Positions 38,161-50,299 of a DNA stretch of 64,000 nucleotides are shown in pieces. Source of the stretch: Nectonema munidae (lineage: Eukaryota; Nematomorpha; Nectonematoida; Nectonematidae); the NCBI GenBank assembly GCA_030549495.1, contig JAUIRK010000855.1:568001-632000 (forward strand), given 5' to 3'. The position numbers and the translations under genes were made by a program. Each line of letters begins with the position of its first letter. The first letter of the stretch is position 1. The notes under the pieces are model-generated. The model was given only the letters and a program-made list of their open reading frames with translations. It had not been told where the DNA came from and did no database searches.

Positions 38161-41100
38161 GCTCTAATTGAACTCCTTACCGAAAATAATATAGACGTCT
38201 TCTCTCTGAATGAAGTCAAATCTCAAGCCAAGTATTCCATACGCATCCTCGGATATGTTACAAACCACTCACGAGGTCTAGAGATGGGTGTGCGAGAGGG
38301 GTTAAAGGTTTCCAGTTTTACGATAAGTGACTCTGTGGACTCGATGGCCATGAAGCTTGATCTTGGGAGAGCTGGACATTTAGTTGTGCTGGGTTGTTAC
38401 AACCCGCCTAGTAACCTTCTGTTGGACTACGAATTTATCGAAAGATATCTTTGCTCCTCCGATAAGGTGCTACTACTAAGTGACCTAAACGCCCACCACA
38501 CGTTCAGTGAAACCAATAGCTCGGCTGGAACCGACTTACTCAAGTTGGTAGAGGATTCCTACGCGTTTATCCTTAACGATCCAACACCAACTCGTGATAA
38601 GAATGTGTTGGACCTTACAATCATGTCTTTTAATCTAAGACCACTTCTAGCCTCAATAGTGGTTATCCAGGATTGCTTCGTATCTGACCATAAGCCCTTG
38701 TTGGTAACAGTTTCTTTAGGTCCAGAATTCACGGCTGACAAGGAGAATTTAGTGAAGAGGTGGGTCTTCAGCCAAGCCAACTGGGATAGGTTTAGGTCGC
38801 TAATAAATGATTCAGCCCCGCGAGTCATGAGGTGCATAGGAGTAAAAACCACACGAGGAACTTGCGAAGTGTGTCAACAATGCTATTCTCTCTGCGGCAC
38901 GAAAGGCAGTTCCCTTGAAGGCGGTTAGAAAATACGAAAATCCAATTCCGAAGAATGTCCTATTACTTATCAAGGAAAAACGAGCTCTCTATAGAAAATA
39001 CATTCACACTAGGGACGCCGAGACAAAGAATCTTATCAATCGATTACAAAAACTCATAAAAAAAGATCGGTGAAACCACATCTAGGAAAGTTACAAGCAT
39101 CACAAACGCTTCTAACCCGCTACAGGGGGTCTTCGAAGTTCTGGAACCTGGATAGAGGGTTGAAGCCTTGCTGCAAAGGTCCAACGTCGGTCACTTGGAA
39201 TAACCGAACAGTCATAGAGGCGGAAGATAAAGGTGCGCTGCTTGCTGATTATTACAAAGATGTGTATAGGACAAATCCAGGTCCGAAAATTTTTTAATTC
39301 TGAAATTGAATTTTTTAGGCTTTTACCTCCGACGAACGACACTAACTTCATCCTAGAAGACCTGGTTCAAATCATTAAAAAGCTTAAAGCTAGGAAAGCA
39401 GCGGGATAGGATGAAGTTAGTAATCTACATCAAGAATCTTCCCCCTAGGTTTAGGGACGTCTTGCTGGCAATGTATAACTCTTTTATAAAAGATGGGTTT
39501 TACCCAGACTGCTATAAAAGGACTATACTTGTTTGTGAGCCAAAGGCTGACAAGAAGAGCGGCAAACCGAGTGACCTACGGCCTATCAGTCTTCTCCCTT
39601 GCCTGAGCAAAGTGTATGACAAATTAATTTTTGGAGTACTCGATGCTTGGTGCAAGGAGCATGCAATAATCCCAGACGAAGAGTTTGGTTTTAAAAAAGG
39701 ACTATCAACTCTGCTTACCTTGCATCATGATGTTGCTAAAAGCTTAAATGATGGCCTCTACATAGGCATGATATCTTACGACCTGGAGAACGCTTTTGAT
39801 ACAGTCTGGCATGATAGTTTGCTGTTCAAACTTAGTAGCATGTTTGTGCCATCATGCATGCAATGTAGTTTACAGTTTCCTTTCTCAACGCACATTCCAG
39901 ATCAGAATAAATAACGAATAAGACTAGGACACGGGGTCTCCCAAGGTTCACCTCTAAGCCCTCTTCTGTTCAACATCTACATATCTGATATTAGGGACTC
40001 TTTCAATAGGTCAATCTATGCTAGGATAATCAGTTTCGCAGACGACATATGTGTATATTACTTCGGTAAACGTGTACCGCGTATTTGCAAACACCTTACG
40101 GACGTAAATACCATATTACGGAGGTATTTCACTGGATGGAACCTTAAGGTGAATTACTCTAAATGCAAGTTCATAATCTTTGGCGCTAATTGTCTCAAAA
40201 ATAACGCGCCAACTATAGGGAATATTCCTCGAGTTCGCCACCTAAAATATCTAGGAATCAATTGGGATGCAGGATTTAGTTTTCATCGTGAAGCTCACGA
40301 AAAGATAAAGAAGGGGAAGAAGGATCTAGCGCTATATTGATGTCTTAAAGATCTTGGGGTCAATTCCACGGTGGTAGGCAAGGTCATTAAAATCCTAACA
40401 ATGCCGAAATTGACTTATGGTAACTCCATTTTGGGATGCCTTCCCTCAACTTGGACCAACAAAATAGACGACCTCGTGTACAAACTTTTTAGAACTGTTT
40501 ATGGCAACCCTTTCACTATTGCTCATAGCCGCACCTCCTTTTCTTGGTTCCAGAAAAGGTTGGAGAAATTAAATAAAAAGTTTATTGAAAAACTAAGGAC
40601 ACACAAGAATTGCCCACAATTATGCCAAGCTTGGGTGAAGCGTTTTTGGGGGTATATGCTAAAAAAGAGAAAAATTTATCCTAAGTGACTACCCATATAC
40701 AATAGCCCCAAGCAATAGGGAATTCTGCGATATAGTTCTGTTTTTCTGAGTTCTAGATCCGCCTACTTAAATTTAGGATTGGCACAAGGTATAAGTCCCA
40801 AAACAGATTCATGGTACGAGCTAGGTTAGGCATAGTCGGTAATCTGGCCTCTGCAGGAGTATGCTTGTAGGACCGATTATATATTCCTATTGTAAAATAT
40901 ATATCCTAGGGATAACATATACACACTCATATCATCTATATCTATATAGATGGAGTCAAATTCCAGGGGTAGATTGTTCCTAACCTAGCATGCCCTAAAT
41001 TGTGTATATCTTTCTTAACCGCTATAACATGTATCAAATATTATTTATTAATAACATATAAGATATTGCATGCCTTCAAACGCTTCTATTTTTGTAGCAT

Positions 41101-41505
41101 ATACCTTTTATAATCATATTCTTTTATTTAGGAACAAGCTACATTTCGTGGTGCCGGTTTTTTACCCTGGTTTTCTTCCTCCCAAGAATTCAAAGGTTTT
41201 CACGGTTAGGTAGTGATCTGGCGACCCGATTCTAACCTTGTTAGTAATCAAGCTATCACTAGACATTAAGATTGTTTCCAAAATTGGGAGCGTTCGCGTT
41301 AGGATAGTATCGATCACTCAGCTGTATTTATATATTTGTAACATAAATTCTGGTAAAATAATATATATAACAAGGTGCAATAGCTATGCAGTAACAAGGG
41401 CCGGTAGGAGTTTAGTGGGATGGAAAGTCCAGGTAGACCTGGACTCAGCATTCCGGGCCGGTCACAATATCCGAAAGGATGGGTGCGAACATCACAAATA
41501 ACTTA
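38161..41505 (+). mobile_element. LINE fossil B with endonuclease and reverse transcriptase
   Basis: The plus strand begins inside an apurinic-type endonuclease (LIELLTENNIDVFSLNEVKS with the catalytic Glu). It goes on to LVVLGCYNPPSNLL, LLLSDLNAHHTF and SDHKPLLV (38284-38928), the standard EN block order. RT follows: AKLRARKAAG-like block (about 39390), PSDLRPISLLPCLSKVYDKL (39570), EEFGFKKGLSTLLTLHHDV (39680), ISYDLENAFDTVWHDSLL (39770), SQGSPLSPLLFNIYISDI (39940), ISFADDICVYY (40030) and RHLKYLGINWDAGFSF (40230). The C-terminal region runs to 40688, followed by a probable 3' UTR to about 41505. FADD catalytic residues are kept. Four or more frameshifts/stops split it, and ORF1 and the start of EN are missing (5' truncation). 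Group: Jockey/I/R1-like, clade not resolved. Confidence 0.9.
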
Positions 41506-41519
41506 ATTAATTAAATAAT

Positions 41520-42050
41520 ATTTTTATTATGCTTGGACATTTATCTTTCAAATTAAATGAATAAAAGCAAAACTACACGACCTTTCATTATTAATTTTTT
41601 ATAAAAAGTTAAAATAAAAAAAAATAAAACTCGTATAAATAGTCTTTTAGTTTTCATCCATTTTTTCATTTGTAATAAAATTTTATTCCAAAAACCTTGA
41701 ATGATATTTGATATAGTTTTGAGTGATCCATTTTTCGTTACGCGCGGATTCGTTTTATTAGAAAGCAATTGTGTTAAATAACAAAACAGTAATGTTATAA
41801 AGGGTTACGAATCATTGAAATTTCTAAGAATAACATCATATTTTTTATCCATTGACATTTATATATTTTTGTCAATATTGGAAAAACAGTGTTTCCATAA
41901 AGGGTAAGTAAAATATTTTGAATTTTTATATGTGCCCGACAGTAAAATATTTTAAGTGTTAAAGATATGAAAGAGTGTTTGTAAAACCCTGTAAATTTGC
42001 ATTCAGAAAAAAAGAGAAAGCATAGTTAAAAAGATGAGAAAAAGTGAAAT
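41520..42050. other. AT-rich DNA, no gene seen
   Basis: Nothing supportable. Confidence 0.4.
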
Positions 42051-42054
42051 AGAT

Positions 42055-42445
42055 GAAGGAATTTATTTTAAATCTTGTAGGTGATTGGCTGATAAACAGA
42101 TGTTGCTAATCCTTTTTGGTGGGCATTTTGTTGAGATTGGCAGCTAAACCCGCTAAGCCCAACAACGGCGATTTCTTGCTGCTGTTGTTTGCTTTGTTCA
42201 GTGGTCTTGACTCCATCGTCGACAAAATGGATAACTAAGACAAAAGAAGAAGAGATAAAGAGCGTTCATGAGCGAAGTTGTGGACAAAACACGAACCTTG
42301 TTCTCGTTTCTTCGAAAGGGCTGAAAAGAAGGAGGTGATTGGCTGAAAGCAAGTGAACTACTTATCGAGGATAGCGGACACTGTTTAGAGCTGTTGCTGG
42401 AGGTTGCAAGAGCAGGATTCTGTTAAACAAAAGTGAAATGAGAAT
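42055..42445. promoter_or_regulatory. GC-richer island with duplicated CCAAT motif
   Basis: The 14-mer AGGTGATTGGCTGA occurs at 42079-42092 and again at 42333-42346; it contains an inverted CCAAT box. CTGCTGTTG repeats, GTCGTCGAC-like words and general GC rise set this block apart. There is no long open frame. A promoter, enhancer or non-coding exon is plausible but unproven. Confidence 0.35.
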
Positions 42446-43980
42446 AGATAACACTTTGCTTGATGGAATCAATGGTATATGTGGTAGTACCATATATACA
42501 CATTTAAGATCTTAATTACCAAATTAAGTCCAAATACAGAACCTTTTAACTAAATACGAGAGGTTTTTTGAGGTTAATTTTCTGAGTTCTCAATCTTTTT
42601 CAAAACCGACTCATAAATACGCTTCATTAGCATAAGTTGATGTTGTTTGGACGCAAATACTTTAGCTCTCCAAAGAAAACAGAATAAAAGATATAAAGAG
42701 CAAAAATGGATTGTCAAAAGCAAGACTAATCTTTATTTAAAAAACAACTCTTCAAAAAAGCTAAAGTGTTTTCCTTTTTAAAGTGGATATTTTTGAGATA
42801 AACAGTTGGATACGATGGAAAGATTTCTCTCAAATTCACAAGATTACAAAAGGTTGTGTGGATGTAACAAGGCACTTTGCAATAGCTAGAAAGATTGTGA
42901 TATAATTTATATGTTTCAAGCATTCTAGTGATTTTAAGATATTCTATTTTTGGTGGAAAAGAATCATTTTCTCGAGAAACAAAAAACGGAAGTCTCTAGA
43001 TATATGGAAACAGAAACTCTACTCGTAACACAGGGTTGTGCGTAGACAACCTGTATCCTTTGACGCATCTTATTAGATTTCCTGTGGATTATAATCAAAC
43101 ACACTAAGGATTAATTTAAAATTTATATATATTCACGGTAGCAAACGACTGGCGTAGCAAAGATCGGCTTAAGTCTTAAATGAACGAAAACGCTTGCTCC
43201 AATGACAATGGATGTAATAGCTCCTAAAAACGTTTATACTTTATAACTTATGCTTTTATAATTTATCTTCCCGAAAGTTAATTTTTTAATTATTTTTAGT
43301 TTACATAATTAATATGACAAATACTTTGAAAGTAAGAGATCAGTTTTTATAGTAAAAAAGAGATAAGCAATCACATTCGGGGCTAAATTTACGGGATTCC
43401 GTTGTTAAGCGAAGGAAAAACAGGAGAATGCTTTTTAATTCCAACCATATGTGCACCTCTTGATAATTTTTCCTATTTTCTACCAAAAAATAATAATTGC
43501 ATTTGGGCAGTTAAGAGCCAATAAAGTTCCAAAACAAGAATAGTTTTTTTATCAAGTTTGTGCAAAAGAAGGTAAAATTTAAATTGATGTAACTTCTTTA
43601 AAGTCCATTTTATGTAAGTAATCTAGATTTTGTAAAAATTTCAGAAACTAAAAAACGAAGAGCAAGGTTTTAACGGTTTAAAAATGCTTCTTGAATAAAG
43701 CATTTTTAATATAGGTTCAAATTTTCGACTTCTTAATTCTGGAACACAAATTGATTCATTTAATTGATGATTGCTTCAAACTACTTATATCGCAATATCA
43801 AAGGGAACATGGAAAGAATGACATTTATTTTCATGCAATTCACAAGCAACTTAAATAACAAGTAAAAAATAATACAAAATAAAGAGACCAGACAAAAAGG
43901 CCGTTCAAAGACACACCTCAAGAGCTATTAAGTTTTAGTCTGTTTTATGAACTAAAATTTTGGATTAAATAATAATAAAA
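42446..43980. other. AT-rich DNA, no gene seen
   Basis: No exon or mobile element could be supported here. Confidence 0.4.
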
Positions 43981-43984
43981 AATA

Positions 43985-44520
43985 TTTACACGCAAAGAAC
44001 TTACGCTCTCTCATCATTCCCACACAAATACGCACTTGCGACAGACGCACGTGTTTGCGTTACACACGCCTACATAAAAAAGTTTGTAAATTTTTAAGTC
44101 CAATTCCGAATTCACCAATTCCTCTTTTGAACGAGAAAAGTTATCGTAGAAGAATCTCACGCCGCGAAGCCTCCTACACGTTTCTATGCGGGTTAAATAC
44201 TTTGCTTCATCACAGCAGGTATAAATAAAGAAAGAATTTAAAAGGAAAAGATACCACGGTGTTGGTTGTATGAGCAGCAGCACAATTGCTGCAGTACCAA
44301 ATAAACCTCGGATCGTTTACATCTTGCGTTACTTTGGGGTTGTGGCAGTTCTATTTTTTGGAAAAGAGATGACAGGCAGAGAGAGGTGGGGGACTAGCGA
44401 TTTAAGAGGAAAAAAGGGGCGTTACTTGATGGAAATAAAGATGACACTCTTGACATTCAATCAAAGATCGCTTCGCAACATTTTCTTTCAATCTGTGTAA
44501 AGAAACGAGATTCAAGCAAG
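43985..44520. other. GC-richer stretch, no assigned gene
   Basis: Open on both strands over parts (44014-44283 minus, 44270-44500 plus), with a CACGTG E-box near 44048 and a CAGCAGCAC run near 44275. The translations have no family signature. It could be regulatory DNA or a leader exon. Confidence 0.25.
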
Positions 44521-44944
44521 ATATAGTAATGCGTACAATTAACTCGGGCGCAAGCTGCATTATTGACAATAACGCTTGCAAGGTATACGCCGTCGCCTTA
44601 AAAGAAAAGCTTGAATGTGCATTTTATCTGAGTCACATTCAACTTGTTCAGAAACAATTTAGTTCTATTTCATTAGGAATAATTTGTGACTGGAGGAAGT
44701 GCATATTTTATATATACACACAAATATTTATTGTAATATAAACAATTACATTTGTATGTCTCATGTTTTTATGCAGCATTAATTTTTAATTTAGAATAAG
44801 CTTGTTAAGGATATTTGAGACGGAAATATTATACCAATAAAAATTTTCGTTCTGCAAATTTACACCACTTACTTTCTTTAATGTGTAATTTATTATAAAT
44901 ATTGAATTTTTATAATTTAATAAAAAAATAAAATTAACCAACTT

Positions 44945-45125
44945 GAGGTGTGAAAAGGCCGTCCCCGCCATTGGCTACGAAAGGCCTGATGCAGACAATG
45001 GATTGGCTAATAGAAAAAAAGGTGTAAAAGGTGTGTAAAGAGAATGTCCACCAAACATCTCGACACAGTTGACCAAAAAATAACATTGTCAATATACGAC
45101 GTAGATATCGATGACGCGTAACGGT
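44945..45125. promoter_or_regulatory. Candidate promoter with two CCAAT boxes
   Basis: ATTGGCTAC at about 44971 and ATTGGCTAA at about 45002 lie in a GC-richer patch just 5' of the candidate exon at 45302; a CRE-like GATGACGCG lies near 45111. A short frame starting MSTKHLDTVD at 45043 is too short to call. Confidence 0.3.
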
Positions 45126-45301
45126 AGAAAATATTTTAGCAAACTCATTCGCTTTTTATTGAAAGGTGGGAAGGCGATAACGGACACACATATATCATAG
45201 AAAGCCTAGGAATGGACACATATGCTGACTTTGGTAGGATATTGGTGTACAAAGTATATCATTAATTTGAGAATTAGAAGAAATACGTGCATATTTGACA
45301 G

Positions 45302-45461
45302 AAAAGCGAAGGATTAGTGTGCGGTGTCAAAGTGGAAGGGCTGTTCTTCGTCAAATGATGAAACAATTTTTCTCTGGCCAAGAGAGAGCCAGACGCCTTC
45401 GTGTTGGAGGAGACAGTTTCTTTCCAAGAATCTTAAAAATAACTCGGTTCTTCATGCAATG
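45302..45461 (+). CDS. Candidate exon of an unidentified small protein
   Basis: Open exon between ATATTTGACAG and the donor CAATG|GTAATC, phase 1 in, phase 2 out. Includes MMKQFFSGQERARRLRVGGD and then SFFPRILKITRFFMQ. GC and codon use are above the surrounding DNA. Its out-phase exactly fits the in-phase of the exon at 52745; joining gives a Cys codon. If translation began at the internal Met pair the product would be 93 residues, basic at the N terminus. The 7.3 kb intron would hold two LINE fossils. I do not recognise the family. Confidence 0.35.
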
Positions 45462-45544
45462 GTAATCAAAATAACAATTTCACACGCTCCAAAGAAAAAT
45501 AGGAACAGCTTATCAAACTTTTTTGTCGAAAAAGAGAGATAGTA

Positions 45545-46040
45545 GTTATAACGAATCTTCCTTAAAACCCATTTTAAAACAAATTTGATTATAAGAAAGG
45601 AATTTTTGTAAGGAAAGAGCACATTTATATTAACATTTTTTAATTCATACGGCTTTGATTTAATTAATTTGGAAAAGATACTAATTTAAATCGCAAAGTA
45701 AATTTAGAATTCGTATTTTCTACAAATTTTAAAACAGCTAAGACATTCAAAAGACTTGTTTACAAAGCAAAATTGAGGATGCATTTTTGGAATCATTTGA
45801 AAAAGAATTTTGATACAAAAAGAAGAAACAATTCAGTTGGAAAGATACCGTTGGCAGGTGTATATATTTTTTTCTTTTTGCGTCGCATCCTTTACTTGAA
45901 AAACTTAAATTAAATATTGTACGGTCTATACTAAGTTATGTATTAGAAACAACGTCTTGTTTAGAACTTTCGTTTCTATGTCATTTATTTTTGACAAACC
46001 TCTTTGTCTGCATAATATTAAGGGAGAAAATATTTCAAAT
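45545..46040. other. AT-rich DNA, no gene seen
   Basis: Nothing supportable. Confidence 0.4.
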
Positions 46041-46042
46041 AT

Positions 46043-46414
46043 CAGTGGCTCTATGGAAAATGTTCATAAATATATTCATCAATGAAGATACATGGTCCAT
46101 TTTTTTTATTATCACTTTTGGTCGTATATGTTAAAATAGAGCAACTAAAAATTATATTCTCAAAGTAAAAACAATATTTATATCTTTTTTACTTTTTTGA
46201 TTGACATATGCCATATTTGAATGAAAAATCCATTATATTTATCAATGCATCATTTCTTTCAACACCTCGTGTTTGCTATGAAGCGTCTTTAGAAATTCCA
46301 AATAATATTTTACTTTCCAAATAAAATTGCTCATTCCTATATTTTAACCTGGGCAAAATTAGAACACGTATCGCCATTGATAAATATTGTTATAGATATT
46401 TCCATAGAGCCACT
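46043..46414. mobile_element. Inverted-repeat element (AGTGGCTCTATGGAAA ends)
   Basis: The left end CAGTGGCTCTATGGAAAATG and the right end, on the other strand, TAGTGGCTCTATGGAAATAT remain similar over ~50 bp into the element. It is about 372 bp, non-coding, with no clear target duplication. CAGT starts suggest a Tc1/mariner-type MITE, but this is uncertain. Confidence 0.6.
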
Positions 46415-47400
46415 ATTGGAAGCATTTTCCCTACGCATTTGGAAAGGTGAAAATTTGTCGGTCACCAAAAATCCTAATTAACGGCCCGGAGGCGGCTTGA
46501 AAATTCCAATTTTATTCGGGTTCGGTTTGGATGGAACAAAAAAAAATTTTTTTTTCAAGTCGGTTTAATATGAGAGAAAACGTATATTGCAGATTTCTGT
46601 ATTGCAGATCGATGAAAGGAATTGTTAGTCTGTCATTAACAGATAATATGTACCATTTTTCAAGCATCAACAAAGACTTTTAGAATTATAAAATTTGAGC
46701 AAACTTTTTATTGCATTTTTTTTATTTTTTTTTATATCAAATAAATTCCTTTTTTTCCATTGAAAAAAGTGAAAAATATTTAGTCTATAAACCTAACTTC
46801 CATCTTGTATTCATCCAAAATATGAAAAATTGTAGTTTCTCTTTTTTTAATATTTTTTTCATGGCGGAGGAGGGAGAGGTCTAAATTCTAAATAATAGGA
46901 AAATTGGTTAATATATGTACAATTTACAGTAAATCAACTGTTAGATAAAATTGTGGATAAAACTGCGAATTTATCCATTTCACATCTCTTGTGTGCATAG
47001 GTATTTCTTCCAATCATAAACATTGGGGTTTCCTTCCGCTTAAACCTGTTCACCAAAAATTTATTCGCCTATTCGATTCCGATTGTGGCATGGAATTGAT
47101 TTGCCCGTTTTGATTAAGCGCTTTTAGAAGTTTTACCGGTAAATAACATTTGACTACTCTAGGGGGGGGGGGGGCATGACACAATAAATAGGCATTAATT
47201 ACGCGCTTGCATTTTTTTACATGAAAAAAGTAACACTTACAGAGTACTTTATCTACTTCATGATTAAAAAGAATAAAAAAAAAAGATACATACCAAACCA
47301 CCTATAGAATTTAAAAACTGAAGCACCATTAATTTTAAATCACTTGCATTCTTCGTTCAATGACCATGGCCCAATATTTAACAGACTGAATTTTGAAAAC
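46415..47400. other. AT-rich DNA with poly-G run
   Basis: A 13-base G run at 47162-47174; otherwise no gene. Confidence 0.5.
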
Positions 47401-47442
47401 TCCTGTTCTAGACCAGACTTTTTCAAAATCAGTTCTAAGGCA

Positions 47443-48715
47443 TTAGGACTTGTACGCTGTATTTGTCGAACTCGAGAAAGCTTTTGAGTGCATTCCAAGA
47501 GAAGTAATTTGGTGAGCTCTGAGAAAAAAAGGTGTGCGAGAGTACGAAGTAAAAGCAATAATGGAAATGCACAGCGATGCAAAAACTGTAGTTCAAGTTG
47601 AAGGACAAATATCAGAGTGGTTCAAAGTTGAAGTCGGTGTTCATCAGGGATCTGTGCTCGCTCAGCCCAATACCTTTTGCAATTGTTATGGATGTACTTT
47701 TTGATGATGTTGAAAAGTGTAAGAGAGAGTTTCTCTATGCAGATGATTTGGTGATTTTTGGAAGCAGTTGGGATGACGTTGGAAAAAGATATGTTAGTTG
47801 GAGAGAAGCACTGAGTAGCAAAAGGTTGAAGATAAACCTTTCAAAAACGAAAGCAATGCAATTTAAATTTCCATGTTTATATGAAGTTATTAGTAATATC
47901 GATCCATGTGCAAAATGCGGGAAAAGAGTTATGAGAAATGCCATTCAGTGTAGTTTATGCAAGATGTGGGTCCATAAAAGATGTTCAGGTGTGCGTGGTG
48001 CGCTTATAAAGGTTAAAAATTTTGTTTGTAGTTGCAAAGAAGAGAAAATTAATTAAGAAAATGAAAATACGGTCATATTTGGAGGAGACAAAATTAATGT
48101 TGTGAAAGAATTTCGGTACTTAGGAGACGTACTTAGCAGAGATAGAGATGTTGTAAAATCTGTGACATCACGGATAAGACTCGCTTGGAAAAAATTCAAC
48201 GACATATCTGTAGTATTTTGTCTTAAAAGCTAAAAGGAAGACTGTACAAAGCATCTGTGAGAAGTGTTATGAGTTATGGGTGTGAATGTTGGGCAATGAA
48301 AAAATGAGATATTAGGCGTATGCAATCAACGGAAATGAGAATGTTGCGAATGATTTGTGGAAAGCCGCTCTTAGACAAAGTCCCAAATGCTATTCTGAGG
48401 AAAATGACAGAAGTTGAAGACATAAATGGTATCTCGAGGAGCAAAAACTGCATTGGCTGGGCCATCTTGAGAGAATGGATGAAGTTTGCTTAGGAAGGTG
48501 AGAGGCGAAGTTGTGACATGAAAAACGAAGAAAGGGCGCCCCAAGAAATCATGGGAAGAGGTGGCAGATATGGAGAAAAGTGGACTCTCTCTGAAAGATG
48601 CACAACTGAGAAAGCAATGGAGACGACGCTGCAAAAAATGTAAAAGGTCGACCCTGGTTAGCCGGGATATAAGACCTTGTTCTCCTACTCGAGACAAATG
48701 GATGATGATGAGTTC
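47443..48715 (+). mobile_element. LINE fossil C, RT with zinc-finger insert
   Basis: Plus-strand blocks in order: FVELEKAFECIPREVIWWAL (47460; needs frame changes), KVEVGVHQGSVLAQ (47625), PFAIVMDVLFDDV, FLYADDLVIFGSSWDD with intact YADD (47735) and LKINLSKTKAMQF. Then come a zinc-binding segment CAKCGKRVMRNAIQCSLC and WVHKRCSGVRG (47907-48000), EFRYLGDVLSRDRDVV (48110), and a C-terminal MEKSGLSLKDAQLRKQWRRR (48570). It ends near ATGGATGATGATGA (48690-48715), like the GATGA-rich 3' tails of RTE-type LINEs. It is 5' truncated and broken by at least four frame changes. This RT family with a PHD-like C4HC segment is common in aquatic invertebrates and fish; exact clade not resolved. Confidence 0.85.
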
Positions 48716-48779
48716 TAAGGGAATGTTTGGAGTTCCGTACAGAAAAATCGTGAATCATTCATGAGGTTGAACTATGGAA

Positions 48780-50290
48780 ACTCTGAATATATTGAGCTAA
48801 TTTCGATCTCTATCAAGTTACATTTGATTACTAAATTGCTGCATATCACGTGGATAATTTAAGATTGCTTGTTTGAATAACTGAGCAAATTCTGATACTA
48901 TTAAACGCAGGCAAAACTTCGTCTCTGGAATAGATGTTGTTGCACAAACACCAACTTTAGATCTTTTCTTTGTTTTAAAACGAACCTCATCTAAAAATCT
49001 AAGCATGAAAATATTGAATGTTGATTACAATAAAAGGAAATTTAAAATTTTTGTATTTTACTGTATTAAATAATTGATATAATGACGCAATTAGTATATG
49101 GAAAAGAAAATTATGACATAGTAGGCATAGATGTGATTCTCAAAAACATATTATTCATGTGAAAAACTTGTTCAGTGAATTCAGCAGAAATTTTAAGAAT
49201 AGATTCGACATAGAAGCTGTTTCGAGCTTACAAAATACATCAATAATTTGTGACACACCACCTCTTTGTTCAGAGTCAGTGAGTTTTAAAAATTTCTTAA
49301 ATTTTCTGCGCTAATTCATTTTTTTTCAATTGAAACAAATTTTTTAATAATTATTTTGAGCTTAATTATTATTTACTATCATAATAGCAAAAAAATAATA
49401 ATTAGCTCTCGGGCAAATTTCCGACCATTATTTGATCCACGTACGTCTTTGGCATGATTAAGCATTTGTTTGTTTGATCCCTATTAAGCTAGTCAATCAT
49501 TTAACTAAGTAATAATCAAATCGAGTAATATATGTTGAATCAAGTAAAGATAGATATTGGAAATTTGAGGTTTCGTAGATCAAGAAGACACACGATAAAA
49601 AGATGGAGGTGTTTGGGAGCGCACTTTCTTTGCATTTATAAAGAAGGTAGACAGACAGACGCTCTAAGCGCAAAAATCAAGCGTGTAAATACCTTTATCC
49701 TCGCATATGTCATCGCTGGCACACGTTTTAGGCTTTTTAACAATAGACTCCTCCACTTCCTCTACGCTCACTTGTGCGGGTGGGATATTGATGGATGAGG
49801 CTCGTTTCTTCAAATTTTTGGAAATCTATTTATAAAAAAAGAAAGAAGGTAAAAACTTGAGACTTGCAAAATTTTAATGAAAATTTATCAGTGCCTTTTC
49901 CGCTAAAACTAAAGATGGATAATAAAAAAAAGGATATTCTTACTAATAATAATATTTAGCGACAGCCAAATTTAGCTTACAATAATCAAAGAATCTTTTA
50001 AACTGATTTTTCTAAATTTCTTGAGATAAATTATTCTGAATGTAATATTTATTTGAGAGATTTGAGCATTAATCTGCAAAATCATCTGAAACAAACATTT
50101 ACTAATCTTTTTTTGAACAACATTTCATACCATTCTTTAAAACCTGCAATCACTAAATTCATTAGACCATAAAGAAAAATTAGAAAAATTCATGATTTTT
50201 GTGTCTTTAGACCTAGAATTCTATCATACATATATTCTCAGAGAAAGACATTATCCTATAATGGTTATTTCACACGTGATATGCAACCCA
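48780..50290. other. Unassigned stretch
   Basis: A GC-richer patch at 49590-49800 is open on the plus strand (KRWRCLGAHFLCIYKEG) but has no family signature and no convincing splice sites in matching phase. The rest is AT-rich. Confidence 0.3.
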
Positions 50291-50299
50291 AAAATGGCA

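Noticed and set aside
47162-47174. Poly-G run as a structural signal
   Set aside because: A simple homopolymer with no partner or motif; likely slippage.
48274-48758. Minus-strand open frames of 63-108 codons
   Set aside because: Antisense to the C-terminal part of LINE fossil C.
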